Shown here piece by piece: positions 17,132 through 25,668 of a stretch of DNA of 49,709 bases. The notes under the pieces were generated by a model. The model did no database searches and was not told the origin of the DNA. It saw only the letters and a list, made by a program, of their open reading frames with translations. The DNA comes from Methanomassiliicoccales archaeon. Lineage in GTDB: Archaea; Thermoplasmatota; Thermoplasmata; Methanomassiliicoccales; UBA472. The stretch is from contig DATKZX010000013.1 of assembly GCA_035527755.1 (NCBI GenBank), positions 1-49,709 of the forward strand, written 5' to 3'. Within the stretch, counting starts at the first letter, position 1, and each line of letters starts with the position of its first letter. The position numbers and the translations under genes were made by a program.

Positions 17132-17824
17132 TCATCGAAACTGGGGATCGGCCACGATCTTCCTGAGCCATCTCTCCGCCTCCTGATGATATGGATGGAC
17201 CCTCTCCCTCTCCCGAAACTCCCGATCGTGATAGGAACCGAAACGCAGACCATCCTCCAGATGTAGCAGTTCGTGGTAGAGCACGTAGCTGGGAACATAG
17301 GAGGGGGTTTCCTGACGGTCAAGAACGCGACTTACCGCCACCACCCGCATGATAACGCTGCAGTAGCCCACCCTTTGACGGTTATCACCCTTGGTCCAGG
17401 TAAGATAGGCTTCAGGTACCTTCGATATCAGGCCCATGTCCAGAAGGTCGTTCTGCAGCGCCTGCAGGTCGTGCACATGTCCCTGATGTTGGTAAGACAG
17501 GTTCCTACTCCTTTTCAGATAGAGGGGTTGATTTCTCTGTATGAACTCCGGGCTCAGGAAATGCCGCCTCAGCCGTTCGGAATAGATGTCCTTGGCTCCG
17601 CCACGGCCCATTCGACCGAAAATACCCTTGGCCAGATCGTTAATGAGCTCCGGTCCCGAATCCATCATGTAATCGGTGATGTGCAGTTCAGCGCTACCGG
17701 AGCACCGTTTCCAGGTAGCCTTGAACTCCTTGAATCGTTCCCAATTGGCCATGACCCGGGAGAAGCCGTGCTCCGCTCCAACGTCTGAGAAGCATTGCTG
17801 CAGCTGGCGGTCCTGATCATTCAT
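17132..17824 (-). CDS. Zinc metallopeptidase-like protein (SprT/YgjP type HExxH)
   Basis: A 230-aa soluble protein. A C-terminal HELLH motif in VLYHELLHLEDGLRFG, followed by SYHDREFRERERVHPYHQEAERWL, gives the helix-H-helix layout and third histidine of SprT/YgjP (DUF45-like) peptidases. The N-terminal 120 residues are basic and contain a tyrosine/arginine-rich stretch, LYLKRSRNLSYQHQGHVHD, of unknown role. ATG 17824 is in the overlap ATGAATGA with a possible 63-codon upstream gene; a GTG at 17866 is the longer option. Substrate unknown; a DNA-repair or quality-control role would be guesswork. Confidence 0.72.
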   Translation of the reverse strand: MNDQDRQLQQCFSDVGAEHGFSRVMANWERFKEFKATWKRCSGSAELHITDYMMDSGPELINDLAKGIFGRMGRGGAKDIYSERLRRHFLSPEFIQRNQPLYLKRSRNLSYQHQGHVHDLQALQNDLLDMGLISKVPEAYLTWTKGDNRQRVGYCSVIMRVVAVSRVLDRQETPSYVPSYVLYHELLHLEDGLRFGSYHDREFRERERVHPYHQEAERWLRKIVADPQFR

Positions 17825-18008
17825 GCCGGTGGCACCCCAGTAGGATATGTCCGTCACCTTCTTCACCTACCATCTGAGTCGTTCGGCCGCCATTTAACCA
17901 GTGGGAATAGACGCAGGCTACGCAGGCGCGGTCGTCCGTCGTCTCGTTCATCATATCCGTGATGCTATGGCGAATTGTAACGGTGGTCACCACACCTTCG
18001 TAACGCAC
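17817..18008 (-). CDS. Possible small protein (63 aa) coupled to metallopeptidase gene
   Basis: An open frame from GTG 18008. It contains ITDMMNETTDDRACVACVY with a CxxC pair and a later single cysteine. Support: AAGGAG lies 12 nt before the GTG, a TATA-like AATACATATT lies further upstream near 18027-18037, and its TGA overlaps the start of the next gene by 8 bp in ATGAATGA, a layout typical of translational coupling. I recognise no family, and it could be chance. Confidence 0.38.
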   Translation of the reverse strand: MRYEGVVTTVTIRHSITDMMNETTDDRACVACVYSHWLNGGRTTQMVGEEGDGHILLGCHRHE

Positions 18009-18081
18009 GTTCCGGCATCGCTCCTTGAAAATATGTATTGTGCCTTCGATCCATTCTCAAATTTAGATAATTATCAATAGA

Positions 18082-18089
18082 TTTATTTA
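18082..18089 (+). promoter_or_regulatory. TATA box of DHH phosphoesterase gene
   Basis: TTTATTTA about 30 nt before the ATG at 18116, with no Shine-Dalgarno site between. It fits a nearly leaderless transcript. Confidence 0.55.
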
Positions 18090-18115
18090 GGCTAGAACCC
18101 AATTAATGCCACCGA

Positions 18116-19084
18116 ATGGAATCACATTCCTTCTCACGTGACCACCGGGACAAGCATATAATCACCAGAGGCAACGTCGATGGCATCGTTTCCACGGCCA
18201 TCTTTCTCAATGTTCATCCGGACGCGAAGGTCACCTTCGTCACATCCCCCTCTGCTGGTGCCAGAGCATTATCCTTGGACGGCAGGTCGGAGGATATCTA
18301 TCTCGTAGACCTGGCTCCGGTCCCGGACCTGGTGGAGGCCGCTCGTTCCATTCGCTCGGACCAGACCTTGACCATGGTGGACCATCATCCATCCTCGCTG
18401 TCGATAGAATGCCGCACTCTGGTGAAGGAGGGGGTCAGTGCGGCCAACGTCCTGTTCCATCACCTGCATCCTGACGAGCGCCTGCGGAAGTTGGTGGCGG
18501 TGGCCGACCTGGTGGAGTATATGTCCACACCGCTGCTGGACAGACAGATGCACCGATACGGAAGGGATCGAGTGACCCATGAGTCCATGGTCCTGGACTT
18601 CTCCTGGCGACTGGTCATCGATGACGATCGTTTCCGTTACTATGCGGCCAAGCGTCTCTCGCGGGGCCTGTGGCCATCCCAGGTCGATAGTGTCAAACGT
18701 CGCTACATCCAGGTGGTCAACGAAAAACGCTGGCCTCGGGCGTTGGCCAAGGTGGACCGCGCTCTCAAACTTCGGGGGCCGTTGGGCATCATGGACGAGA
18801 TGAACCGCAACCGCACCTTGTACGGCTTCGGAACCAGAGCATTGGTCGAAGTGGCTCAGCGTCGCGGTTGTGAATATGCGGTCATGATCAATCCCCGGGG
18901 CATTTATTCTTCAGTGTCGGTTCGGGGGATAGGGTCGAGCAGCATCGACCTGGGACGGTTCGTCGAGCAGTTCACCATCGAGAACGGCGTGGATGGCGGT
19001 GGACATCCCAAGAGCGCCGGCGCGCGCATTCCCACCCTTAGCAACCCGCTTTTCCTGGACCATCTGCTGGAAAGGGTGATGTGA
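18116..19084 (+). CDS. DHH-family phosphoesterase (RecJ-like/DHHA1)
   Basis: A 322-aa protein. The N-terminal DHH domain begins with IITRGNVDGIVSTAIFL, in place of the usual DxDG, and has YLVDLAP and the defining VDHHPSS. The C-terminal DHHA1 domain ends in GVDGGGHPKSAGARIP, the substrate-binding GGGHxxAxG motif. These proteins hydrolyse phosphodiester bonds in single-stranded DNA, short oligonucleotides or cyclic dinucleotides. Which applies here is unclear, and the altered first metal motif (NVDG) deserves note. It is monocistronic, divergent from the metallopeptidase operon. Confidence 0.88.
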   Translation: MESHSFSRDHRDKHIITRGNVDGIVSTAIFLNVHPDAKVTFVTSPSAGARALSLDGRSEDIYLVDLAPVPDLVEAARSIRSDQTLTMVDHHPSSLSIECRTLVKEGVSAANVLFHHLHPDERLRKLVAVADLVEYMSTPLLDRQMHRYGRDRVTHESMVLDFSWRLVIDDDRFRYYAAKRLSRGLWPSQVDSVKRRYIQVVNEKRWPRALAKVDRALKLRGPLGIMDEMNRNRTLYGFGTRALVEVAQRRGCEYAVMINPRGIYSSVSVRGIGSSSIDLGRFVEQFTIENGVDGGGHPKSAGARIPTLSNPLFLDHLLERVM

Positions 19085-19143
19085 ACGGTTCATCTGCTTG
19101 ACCCTGTTCGAACGCATGTCGTTGATCGGAGCCATCGAGTTCG

Positions 19144-19605
19144 TCAGAGGCTCATCTTGGTCCTGAAATGATAAAGCAGCATGACCACGCATATCTGTAT
19201 GGCGATGACCGATAGGACCATAGCTAGGATGGGCAGCATTATTTCATTGCTCTCCTTGGCCGGGACCGTGGCAATTATGGAGTTGCCCGGGCCGCTCTCT
19301 CCGTCCTCGTTAACAGCGGTCACGTAATAGATCCGAGTGGTCCCGTCCTCTAGGTTCCCGTCGTGATAGGCGGTTATGGGCGCGGTGACGTTGGCGATGG
19401 GGGTCATGTCGTTCACACCCGTTCCTTGGTAAACGATGTAGTTGGTAGCGTTACCAGAAGGCTGCCACCACAGGTCCACGTAATCCCTTCCTATCTCGAC
19501 CTGCAGGTCTCCGGGAGAGGTAGGCGTCGCCGATAGATAGGGAGCGGCCAGTGAAAGGGCCAGGATCATTACCAAACTGAACGAGAACATGGATCGTATG
19601 GACAT
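19144..19605 (-). CDS. Secreted/membrane-anchored fibronectin type III protein
   Basis: A 153-aa protein. A signal peptide (residues 1-26, MFSFSLVMILALSLAAPYLSA core) is followed by one FN3 domain with VDLWWQPSGNATNYIVYQG and RIYYVTAVNEDGESGPGN. A C-terminal membrane helix, MLPILAMVLSVIAIQICVVM, and a short basic tail (HFRTKMSL) end the protein. The topology is an outward-facing domain on a single anchor. It is probably a cell-surface binding or envelope protein; no partner is evident. Confidence 0.82.
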   Translation of the reverse strand: MSIRSMFSFSLVMILALSLAAPYLSATPTSPGDLQVEIGRDYVDLWWQPSGNATNYIVYQGTGVNDMTPIANVTAPITAYHDGNLEDGTTRIYYVTAVNEDGESGPGNSIIATVPAKESNEIMLPILAMVLSVIAIQICVVMLLYHFRTKMSL

Positions 19606-19655
19606 ACGGAAGTCACCGCTCGAAAATACTGCCTTGACGATATAAAATATTGGCC

Positions 19656-20093
19656 TCAGACGAGCTTCTTACGCATGACCATGTTATTGCCATTGGGGTA
19701 CATCAGATCGTATCCGTGATAGAAATAGAACTCCTTGGCCTTCTCGTTGGTGGCCTGGACGCAAAGTTCCACCCCGACCTTGCCCCCTTCCTTCCCAGCG
19801 GCCTCGATCAGTCCAAGCATGTGCCGTCCGACCCCTTGACGCTGCCGATCTTTGCCCACTTGAAAGGAGGATATGAAGAGGTACTCGTCCATCTCCTCAA
19901 CGCAGTAGTAGCCAACGATCTCCCCTTCATCCTCCAGGACCATGGTGGTCACCTGCTGATCCAGAAGAAGTTCCAGAAGCTTCTCGTCCTTCCATTCCTC
20001 TCCCCAGGAGGCCAATATGATGGCGGCCATGTTCTCTCGGCTCATGGAGACGAGAACGGGTAGGTCGGACCTTTGGAGTTGGCGGCAGCGCAT
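19656..20093 (-). CDS. GNAT-family N-acetyltransferase
   Basis: A 145-aa single GNAT domain. Seen: an N-terminal RQLQRSDLPVLVSMS, EIVGYYCVEEMDEYLFI, and the acetyl-CoA pyrophosphate loop VGKDRQRQGVGRHMLGLIE. The final ATNEKAKEFYFYHGYDLM is typical of RimI-like enzymes. The acceptor could be a protein N-terminus or a small molecule. It lies 50 bp from the FN3 protein start on the same strand. Confidence 0.9.
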   Translation of the reverse strand: MRCRQLQRSDLPVLVSMSRENMAAIILASWGEEWKDEKLLELLLDQQVTTMVLEDEGEIVGYYCVEEMDEYLFISSFQVGKDRQRQGVGRHMLGLIEAAGKEGGKVGVELCVQATNEKAKEFYFYHGYDLMYPNGNNMVMRKKLV

Positions 20094-20309
20094 CGGAGGA
20101 GGAAAGCCTCACGCCTAGAAAAATGTAGGCCGAGACATGATGGTCCCCCTTGGTCTTTGAGAAACCTCATCAAGTGGGAACGTGGAAGCGGATGATCTCT
20201 TCATCTGGACGCTCCAAGCGATCTTTCTTTAATTTGTCCGTGTTCGCGACTTCGATACAATTGTTTAAATATCTGCTGTTATTTTGAAACCCCTAGGAGT
20301 CAGGTATAG

Positions 20310-20633
20310 ATGGTCACTGTAACCGATGAAGCTAGCAAGTACATCGTGGATCTGATCGCCAAGAACGATAAGCCAGGATATGGCATAAGGATATATCTGG
20401 CTGGAATGGGTTGCTCCGGCGCTCAGTTCGGCATGTCCTTTCAGAAGGATGCAAAGGAAGGCGATATAATAGAGAAGCTGGACGGTTTCTCCGTATTCTA
20501 CGACGATGAGACCAAGGAAGCTCTGGACGCCTGCACCGTTGATTTCGTTGAGACCCCCTACGGCTCGGGCCTGGTGGTCAATAACCCCAACGCTAGCGGA
20601 AGCTGCGGGTCCTGCGGTGGCGGTTGCCACTAA
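20310..20633 (+). CDS. HesB/IscA-like iron-sulfur carrier protein
   Basis: A 107-aa protein of the A-type Fe-S carrier fold: VTDEASKYIVDLI, then YGIRIYLAGMGCSGAQFGM and a C-terminal GSCGSCGGGCH. The family uses three cysteines (one in the middle, two near the C-terminus) to hold iron or a cluster; here the tail has three cysteines plus a histidine. A TATA box TTTAAATAT at 20264-20272 and an SD site AGGAG at 20295-20299, ten nt before the ATG, make it one of the few genes here with a clear leader. It is upstream of the helicase gene, which has its own box. Confidence 0.88.
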   Translation: MVTVTDEASKYIVDLIAKNDKPGYGIRIYLAGMGCSGAQFGMSFQKDAKEGDIIEKLDGFSVFYDDETKEALDACTVDFVETPYGSGLVVNNPNASGSCGSCGGGCH

Positions 20634-20655
20634 GACCCTTCCCCAATCCCTTTTC

Positions 20656-20664
20656 TTTTATTAT
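20656..20664 (+). promoter_or_regulatory. TATA box of Hef-like helicase gene
   Basis: TTTTATTAT centred about 25 nt before the GTG at 20685. This spacing supports the GTG as a leaderless start codon. Confidence 0.5.
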
Positions 20665-20684
20665 CGCTAAACCATTCACCCATC

Positions 20685-22247
20685 GTGTATTTTGAGCACC
20701 CCCTGATCAAGAAGCAGAGCGTGCAGCTCCGGGAATACCAGGAGGAGCTGGCTAGCCGCGCTTCGGGATCGTCAACTTTATTGGTCCTGCCCACCGGCCT
20801 GGGCAAGACCGTTGTGGCCGCCATGGTCATCGCCGAGGTGCTTCACAGGAAAGGAGGAAAGGTGCTCTTCCTGGCCCCGACCCGCCCATTGGTGGAACAG
20901 CACCGGCGGACGCTGGAGGCTATGATCGAGGGGAAGCGCATCGGGATGATGACCGGTGAGGTGGACCCGATGGAACGGGAGCTCATCTTCCTGGAGAACG
21001 ACATCATAGCCTCCACCCCCCAGGTGGTGGCCAACGATCTCAAGCATGGTCGTATGGACCTCAAGGACGTCCGGTTGATAATCTTTGACGAGGCGCATCG
21101 GGCCGTGGGCAACTATGCCTATGTGGCAGTGGCCAAGGAGTACATGGAGCACGACGGGCTGGTGCTGGGCATGACCGCCTCCCCTGGCAGCGACAAGGAG
21201 AAGATCAAGGAGGTCTGCCAGAACCTGAACATAAAGGAGATAGAGGTCCGTACGGAAAGGGACAAGGACGTGGCCAAGTACGTGCAGTCCATACGCATGG
21301 ATTGGGTGGAGGTGGAGCTGCCCCCGGAGATGCGCAGGATCGCCGCCATCATCCAATCGTTGTATGAGGCCTACCTCAAGGAGCTGGTGGCCTTGAACGT
21401 CGTCGATAAGGACCGGGTGCTCAACAAGCGTTACCTTCTGGAGATGGCCTCATTATGGCAGGCGCGGCTGCGCGGCGGGGAAAAGACCCGCTCCTTGTAC
21501 AAGGCCATCAGCGTACAGGCCAAGGCCGTGAAGGTGGAGCACGCCATGGACCTGGTGGAGACGCAGGGCATGTCATCTTTGAGAGCGTACCTGAAAAGAA
21601 TACAGGACGAGGCGTCCTCGGAAGTAGGGTCCAAGGCCTCACGGGAGATCGTGGCCTCGGCACAGTTCCAGGACATCATCGAGATGACAGAGGCGGTGAG
21701 GGCGGAGCACCCCAAGCTCTCCAGGGTCATGGGGGTCATCGCCAGGCAGTTGTCCGATAGCCCCTCCTCCAAGATATTGGTGTTCACCCATTACCGTGAC
21801 ACCTGCGAACTGATGACCAATAAACTGTCCCGGGTGGAGGGGGCCAAGGTGGCAAAGCTGGTCGGGCAGTCCGATCGGAAGGGAGAGAAGGGACAGCGCC
21901 AGAAGGAACAGGTAGGCGTGCTGGAGCGTTTCCGGCAGGGGGAGTTCAATGTGCTGGTGGCCACCTCCGTTGGGGAGGAAGGGCTGGACATCGCCAGTAC
22001 CGATCTGGTGGTCTTCTACGAGCCGGTCCCCTCGGAGATACGCAGCATCCAAAGACGGGGGCGCACCGGTCGTTCCCGGGCGGGAAAGGTGATCATCTTC
22101 ATCACCAAGGGCACCAGGGACGAGGCGTACTATTATTCAAGCATGAACAAGGAGAAGGCCATGCGCCGTCGGCTGGAGACCATGAAATCCGAGCTGTCCC
22201 AGGAGCGGCCCAAAGAGGAGAGGCAGCGTACCTTGGGAGACTTCTGA
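20685..22247 (+). CDS. Hef/FANCM-type SF2 helicase with C-terminal PIP box, no nuclease domain
   Basis: A 520-aa superfamily 2 helicase. Seen: motif Q/I LLVLPTGLGKTVVAAMV, Ia FLAPTRPLVEQHR, II LIIFDEAHRAVG, III GMTASPGS, then the insert domain and the second RecA domain with ILVFTHYRDTCELM, NVLVATSVGEEGLDI and SIQRRGRTGR. This is the helicase half of Hef (replication-fork restart, branched DNA). The chain ends about 60 residues after motif VI, so the ERCC4 nuclease and HhH domains of long Hef are absent. The last residues, QRTLGDF, fit a PCNA-interacting PIP box. Start is GTG, judged leaderless from the upstream TATA box. Confidence 0.92.
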   Translation: MYFEHPLIKKQSVQLREYQEELASRASGSSTLLVLPTGLGKTVVAAMVIAEVLHRKGGKVLFLAPTRPLVEQHRRTLEAMIEGKRIGMMTGEVDPMERELIFLENDIIASTPQVVANDLKHGRMDLKDVRLIIFDEAHRAVGNYAYVAVAKEYMEHDGLVLGMTASPGSDKEKIKEVCQNLNIKEIEVRTERDKDVAKYVQSIRMDWVEVELPPEMRRIAAIIQSLYEAYLKELVALNVVDKDRVLNKRYLLEMASLWQARLRGGEKTRSLYKAISVQAKAVKVEHAMDLVETQGMSSLRAYLKRIQDEASSEVGSKASREIVASAQFQDIIEMTEAVRAEHPKLSRVMGVIARQLSDSPSSKILVFTHYRDTCELMTNKLSRVEGAKVAKLVGQSDRKGEKGQRQKEQVGVLERFRQGEFNVLVATSVGEEGLDIASTDLVVFYEPVPSEIRSIQRRGRTGRSRAGKVIIFITKGTRDEAYYYSSMNKEKAMRRRLETMKSELSQERPKEERQRTLGDF

Positions 22248-22286
22248 ACGGTCAGAATTTAATAATCGCGAGTCGTTGGGATTCCT

Positions 22287-24044
22287 ATGCTCTTCCGGGA
22301 ACTGGCCGACACCTACGAAAGATTGGAGGCCACCTCGTCCAGATTGGAGATGACCGATATCCTGGCCGAATCGTTCCGCCACTTCGATCCGGCGGAGATC
22401 GGGATGGCCACCTACCTCACGCAGGGTCAGCTCTACCCAGACTTCCACCCTTTGAAGCTAGGCATGGCGGACAAGATGCTGCTGAAGGCCATAACTTTCG
22501 CCACGGGGGCCAGGGAATCAGAGGTACAGGACCTGATGTTACGGGAGGGCGACCCTGGCCTGGTGGCCCAGGAGATCATCACCAGGAAGAGGCAGACCAC
22601 CCTCTTCTCCGAACCATTGACCTTGCGTAGGACCTATGAGACGCTGGAGTCCATAGCCAAAGCGGAGGGAGGCGGTTCCCAGGACCTCAAGATCAAGCTC
22701 ATGTCCAAGCTGCTGAGCGATGCCTCTCCCTCCGAGGCCAAGTTCCTTTCGCGGGTCATCACCGGCCGCATGCGCCTGGGCGTTTCCTCCATGACCGTCC
22801 TGGACGCACTGGCCGTCGCTTTCGCCACCAAGGAGGACCGGGATGCGGTGGAACGTGCTTTCAACGTCTCATCCGACCTGGGGCTGGTGGCGGAGGAGAT
22901 GGCCTTACACGGCCTGGAAGGGATCACACGGATCAAAGTGGAGGTGAATCGGCCGTTGAGGGCCATGCTTGCCGAGCGCATGTCCTCGCCCGAGGACATC
23001 CTGGAGAAGCTGGGCGGTACCTGCGCCTTTGAGTACAAGTACGACGGGGTCCGGGTCCAAGCGCACATCTCCAAAGGAGACGTGCGGCTGTATTCCCGTA
23101 AGCTGGACGATCTGACATCGCAGTTCCCGGACGTGGTGGCCGGGCTGAAACGGGCCTTCGCCGCCGAGAGCGCCATCGTGGAGGGGGAATGCGTCCCCGT
23201 GGACGTGAACACCGGAGAGTTCCTGCCCTTCCAGGAGGTGTCCCATCGCCGTGGCCGGAAGTACGGAGTGGAGGAGGCGGTCGAGGACTACCCGGTGAGG
23301 TTGTGCCTGTTCGATTGCATCCTGAAGGATGGCGAGGACCTGTTATCGAGGCCCTTCCCGGAGAGGCGTAAGGTCCTGGAATCGTGCGTTACCGAGGACG
23401 ACTCCGTGGTCCTGTCGGAAATGCGGGTGCTCTCCTCGGCCGAGGAGGCACAGAAGTTCTTCCTGGAAGCCATCAAGGACGGGTGCGAAGGATTGATGGC
23501 CAAATCGGTGGCCGATAATTCAGTGTACCGCGCTGGGAACCGCGGTTTCCTGTGGATCAAGTACAAGAAGGAGTACCGTTCCGAGATGAACGACACGGCG
23601 GACCTCGCCGTGGTCGGTGCTTTCGCCGGCAGGGGAAAACGCAAGGGCGTCTACGGCGCCTTGCTGATGGCCACGTACGACGTTCAGGCCGATCGCTTTC
23701 AGACGGTTTGCAAGCTCGGCAGTGGTTTCGACGATGCCAACCTTGCCTCCTTGCTTGAGATGCTGGCCGAGGACCGGATGGCCGAGAGGCATCATCTGGT
23801 CGATTCGAAGATGACCGCCGATTTCTGGTTCCAGCCCCGGCTGGTCCTGGAGGTCAGGGGGGCGGAGATCACCCTGTCGCCGATACACACCTGCGCCTTC
23901 GGGGCGATACGCAAGGACGCGGGGCTGGCCATCCGGTTCCCCCGTTTCACGGGGCGCTTCCGTGATGACAAGGAAGGCCGGGAGGCCACCACCAGCCAGG
24001 AGATGTTGGTCATGTACCAGGCGCAGCTCAAGCAAGTGGAGTGA
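22287..24044 (+). CDS. lig: ATP-dependent DNA ligase
   Basis: A 585-aa replicative archaeal ligase. The N-terminal DNA-binding domain (1-215) includes LGVSSMTVLDALAVAF. The nucleotidyltransferase domain has the adenylated lysine in FEYKYDGVRVQAH (K251), then VEGECVPVD, RKYGVEEAVEDYPVRLCLFD and EGLMAKSV, ending with WIKYKKEY (motif V). An OB-fold follows, with GRGKRKGVYGALLMA and GLAIRFPRFTGRFRDDK (motif VI). Length and motifs are normal. TTTAATAAT at 22258-22266 lies 25 nt before the ATG, so the gene seems to have its own promoter 39 bp after the helicase. Confidence 0.97.
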   Translation: MLFRELADTYERLEATSSRLEMTDILAESFRHFDPAEIGMATYLTQGQLYPDFHPLKLGMADKMLLKAITFATGARESEVQDLMLREGDPGLVAQEIITRKRQTTLFSEPLTLRRTYETLESIAKAEGGGSQDLKIKLMSKLLSDASPSEAKFLSRVITGRMRLGVSSMTVLDALAVAFATKEDRDAVERAFNVSSDLGLVAEEMALHGLEGITRIKVEVNRPLRAMLAERMSSPEDILEKLGGTCAFEYKYDGVRVQAHISKGDVRLYSRKLDDLTSQFPDVVAGLKRAFAAESAIVEGECVPVDVNTGEFLPFQEVSHRRGRKYGVEEAVEDYPVRLCLFDCILKDGEDLLSRPFPERRKVLESCVTEDDSVVLSEMRVLSSAEEAQKFFLEAIKDGCEGLMAKSVADNSVYRAGNRGFLWIKYKKEYRSEMNDTADLAVVGAFAGRGKRKGVYGALLMATYDVQADRFQTVCKLGSGFDDANLASLLEMLAEDRMAERHHLVDSKMTADFWFQPRLVLEVRGAEITLSPIHTCAFGAIRKDAGLAIRFPRFTGRFRDDKEGREATTSQEMLVMYQAQLKQVE

Positions 24045-24085
24045 TGTCAAAAGGTTTATAGCCCCATCCCATATTGGTGAATTCT

Positions 24086-24361
24086 ATGGAGATCGAGCTC
24101 GCAGAGAAGGAAAAGGACTCCATCAAGGTCCGCCTCATCGGTGCGGACATGACCTTGATCACCCCTCTGGTACAGGAATTGTTGGAGGACAAGGATGTCG
24201 CCGAGGTGAAGTACACCATCGGCCACAGCACGTTGGAGGAACCCACCCTGTTCATAAGGGTAAAGACCGGTAAGCCCCAATCCGCGCTTAAGAAATCAGC
24301 GAAGGCCCTGTCCAACGAGTTCAAGGAAGCCCGGGAAGCGCTGCAAAAGGAATTGAAGTAA
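24086..24361 (+). CDS. rpoL: DNA-directed RNA polymerase subunit L (Rpo11)
   Basis: A 91-aa small RNA polymerase subunit that dimerises with subunit D in the assembly platform. Seen: DMTLITPLVQELLEDKDVAE and YTIGHSTLEEPTLFIRVKTG, the family's core, followed by the C-terminal helix. ATG 24086 is chosen: TTTATA at 24055-24060 lies about 28 nt upstream. The open frame extends to a GTG at 24074. truD follows after 5 bp, so the two are probably co-transcribed. Confidence 0.95.
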   Translation: MEIELAEKEKDSIKVRLIGADMTLITPLVQELLEDKDVAEVKYTIGHSTLEEPTLFIRVKTGKPQSALKKSAKALSNEFKEAREALQKELK

Positions 24362-24366
24362 TTTTT

Positions 24367-25668
24367 ATGGTCCAACCTAGCGGGGACCGGGAACGGGACA
24401 TTGGGCTGGAGGTCTTTTTTACTGACACTGCCGGTAGCGGCGGAAAGCTGAAGACCGTGGCCGAAGATTTCGTTGTGGACGAGGTGTCGAAGTACCCTCC
24501 GGCCAAGCCTGACGGGCGCCATTGCGTGGCCAAGGTCACCGCCACCAATTGGGAGACCAACCGATTGGTCAGGCATCTGTCGAAAGCATTGGGCGTCTCC
24601 CGCAACCTCATCGGCTTCGCCGGTACCAAGGACAAGCGGGCGGTCACCTCTCAACTGATGTCCTTCGAGGCGCCGGTGGAGCAGGTCATGGCCCTTCATC
24701 TCTCCCAGGTGATCATCGAAGACGCCTACATGGCCAAAAGGGGAATGAGCATCGGTGACCTGGTGGGCAACCGATTCTCCATCCGAGTACGTGATTGTCA
24801 GATCAGCGGCGAGGAACTGCGTACCTCACTGGAGGGCACTGAAACGACCTTGCGGGAATTGGGCGGGTTCCCCAACTTCTTCGGTGTGCAGCGCTTCGGC
24901 ACGATCCGACCGGTGACGCATCTGGTCGGCAAAGCCATTGTCAATGGGGACCTTGAGCAGGCTGTGCTGCTGTATATCGGCAACCCGAGCGATGAGGAGG
25001 ATGAGCAGTCCCGAACGGCCAGGGAGGCACTGCACCGGGACAGGGACTATGCGGCCGCACTGCGCGATTTCCCTAGGAAGCTCACGTTCGAACGGATGAT
25101 CATCGGCTTCCTGGACAGGAACCCTGAGGACTTCGCCGGAGCCATCTGCGTCCTGCCGTCGAATCTGCAGATGATGTTCGTTCACGCCTACCAATCATAC
25201 TTGTTCAACATCATAATGTCCCAGCGGCTCAAGCTTGGGATCCCGCTCAACTCACCGATCGTCGGCGACGTGGTCCTGCCGGCGGATAAGGACGGCAATC
25301 CCGACCACGACAAGCAGGTGCCCGTCACCGCTATCAACCTGGACCTGGTGGAGCGGCAGGTGCGGGATAGACGAGCTTTCGTCTCCGGTACGCTCTTCGG
25401 CTCCGAATCGGTGCTGGCCGATGGAGAGATGGGTAGAATAGAACGGCAGGTCATCGAAAAGGAGGGGTTGTCCCCCAAAGACTTTTTGGTACCTGCCATA
25501 CCCCACTGCTCCTCCAGGGGCTCCCGGCGGGAACTGATATGCGAGTACCGGGACCTTAAGCTGGATATCGCACATGACGAATATCTTGCCTCGTTCATCC
25601 TGGGCAAAGGCTGCTATGCCACCGTCCTTTTACGAGAGTTCATGAAGTCGGAAATGGGCGACTACTGA
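24367..25668 (+). CDS. truD: tRNA pseudouridine synthase TruD
   Basis: A 433-aa enzyme forming pseudouridine at tRNA position 13. Seen: KTVAEDFVVDEVSKYP at the start, the catalytic-aspartate motif GFAGTKDKRAVTSQ (D89), GNRFSIRVRD, FPNFFGVQRFGTIRPVTHLVG with the family's NxFGxQRFG, and a C-terminal GSRREL. The archaeal TRUD insertion domain (about residues 195-340) is present. It ends exactly where the convergent TPR gene ends, with no gap. Confidence 0.96.
   Translation: MVQPSGDRERDIGLEVFFTDTAGSGGKLKTVAEDFVVDEVSKYPPAKPDGRHCVAKVTATNWETNRLVRHLSKALGVSRNLIGFAGTKDKRAVTSQLMSFEAPVEQVMALHLSQVIIEDAYMAKRGMSIGDLVGNRFSIRVRDCQISGEELRTSLEGTETTLRELGGFPNFFGVQRFGTIRPVTHLVGKAIVNGDLEQAVLLYIGNPSDEEDEQSRTAREALHRDRDYAAALRDFPRKLTFERMIIGFLDRNPEDFAGAICVLPSNLQMMFVHAYQSYLFNIIMSQRLKLGIPLNSPIVGDVVLPADKDGNPDHDKQVPVTAINLDLVERQVRDRRAFVSGTLFGSESVLADGEMGRIERQVIEKEGLSPKDFLVPAIPHCSSRGSRRELICEYRDLKLDIAHDEYLASFILGKGCYATVLLREFMKSEMGDY

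Noticed and set aside
20094-20309. Box C/D-like words upstream of hesB
   Set aside because: TGATG and CTGA-like words occur but without the paired spacing of a C/D sRNA.
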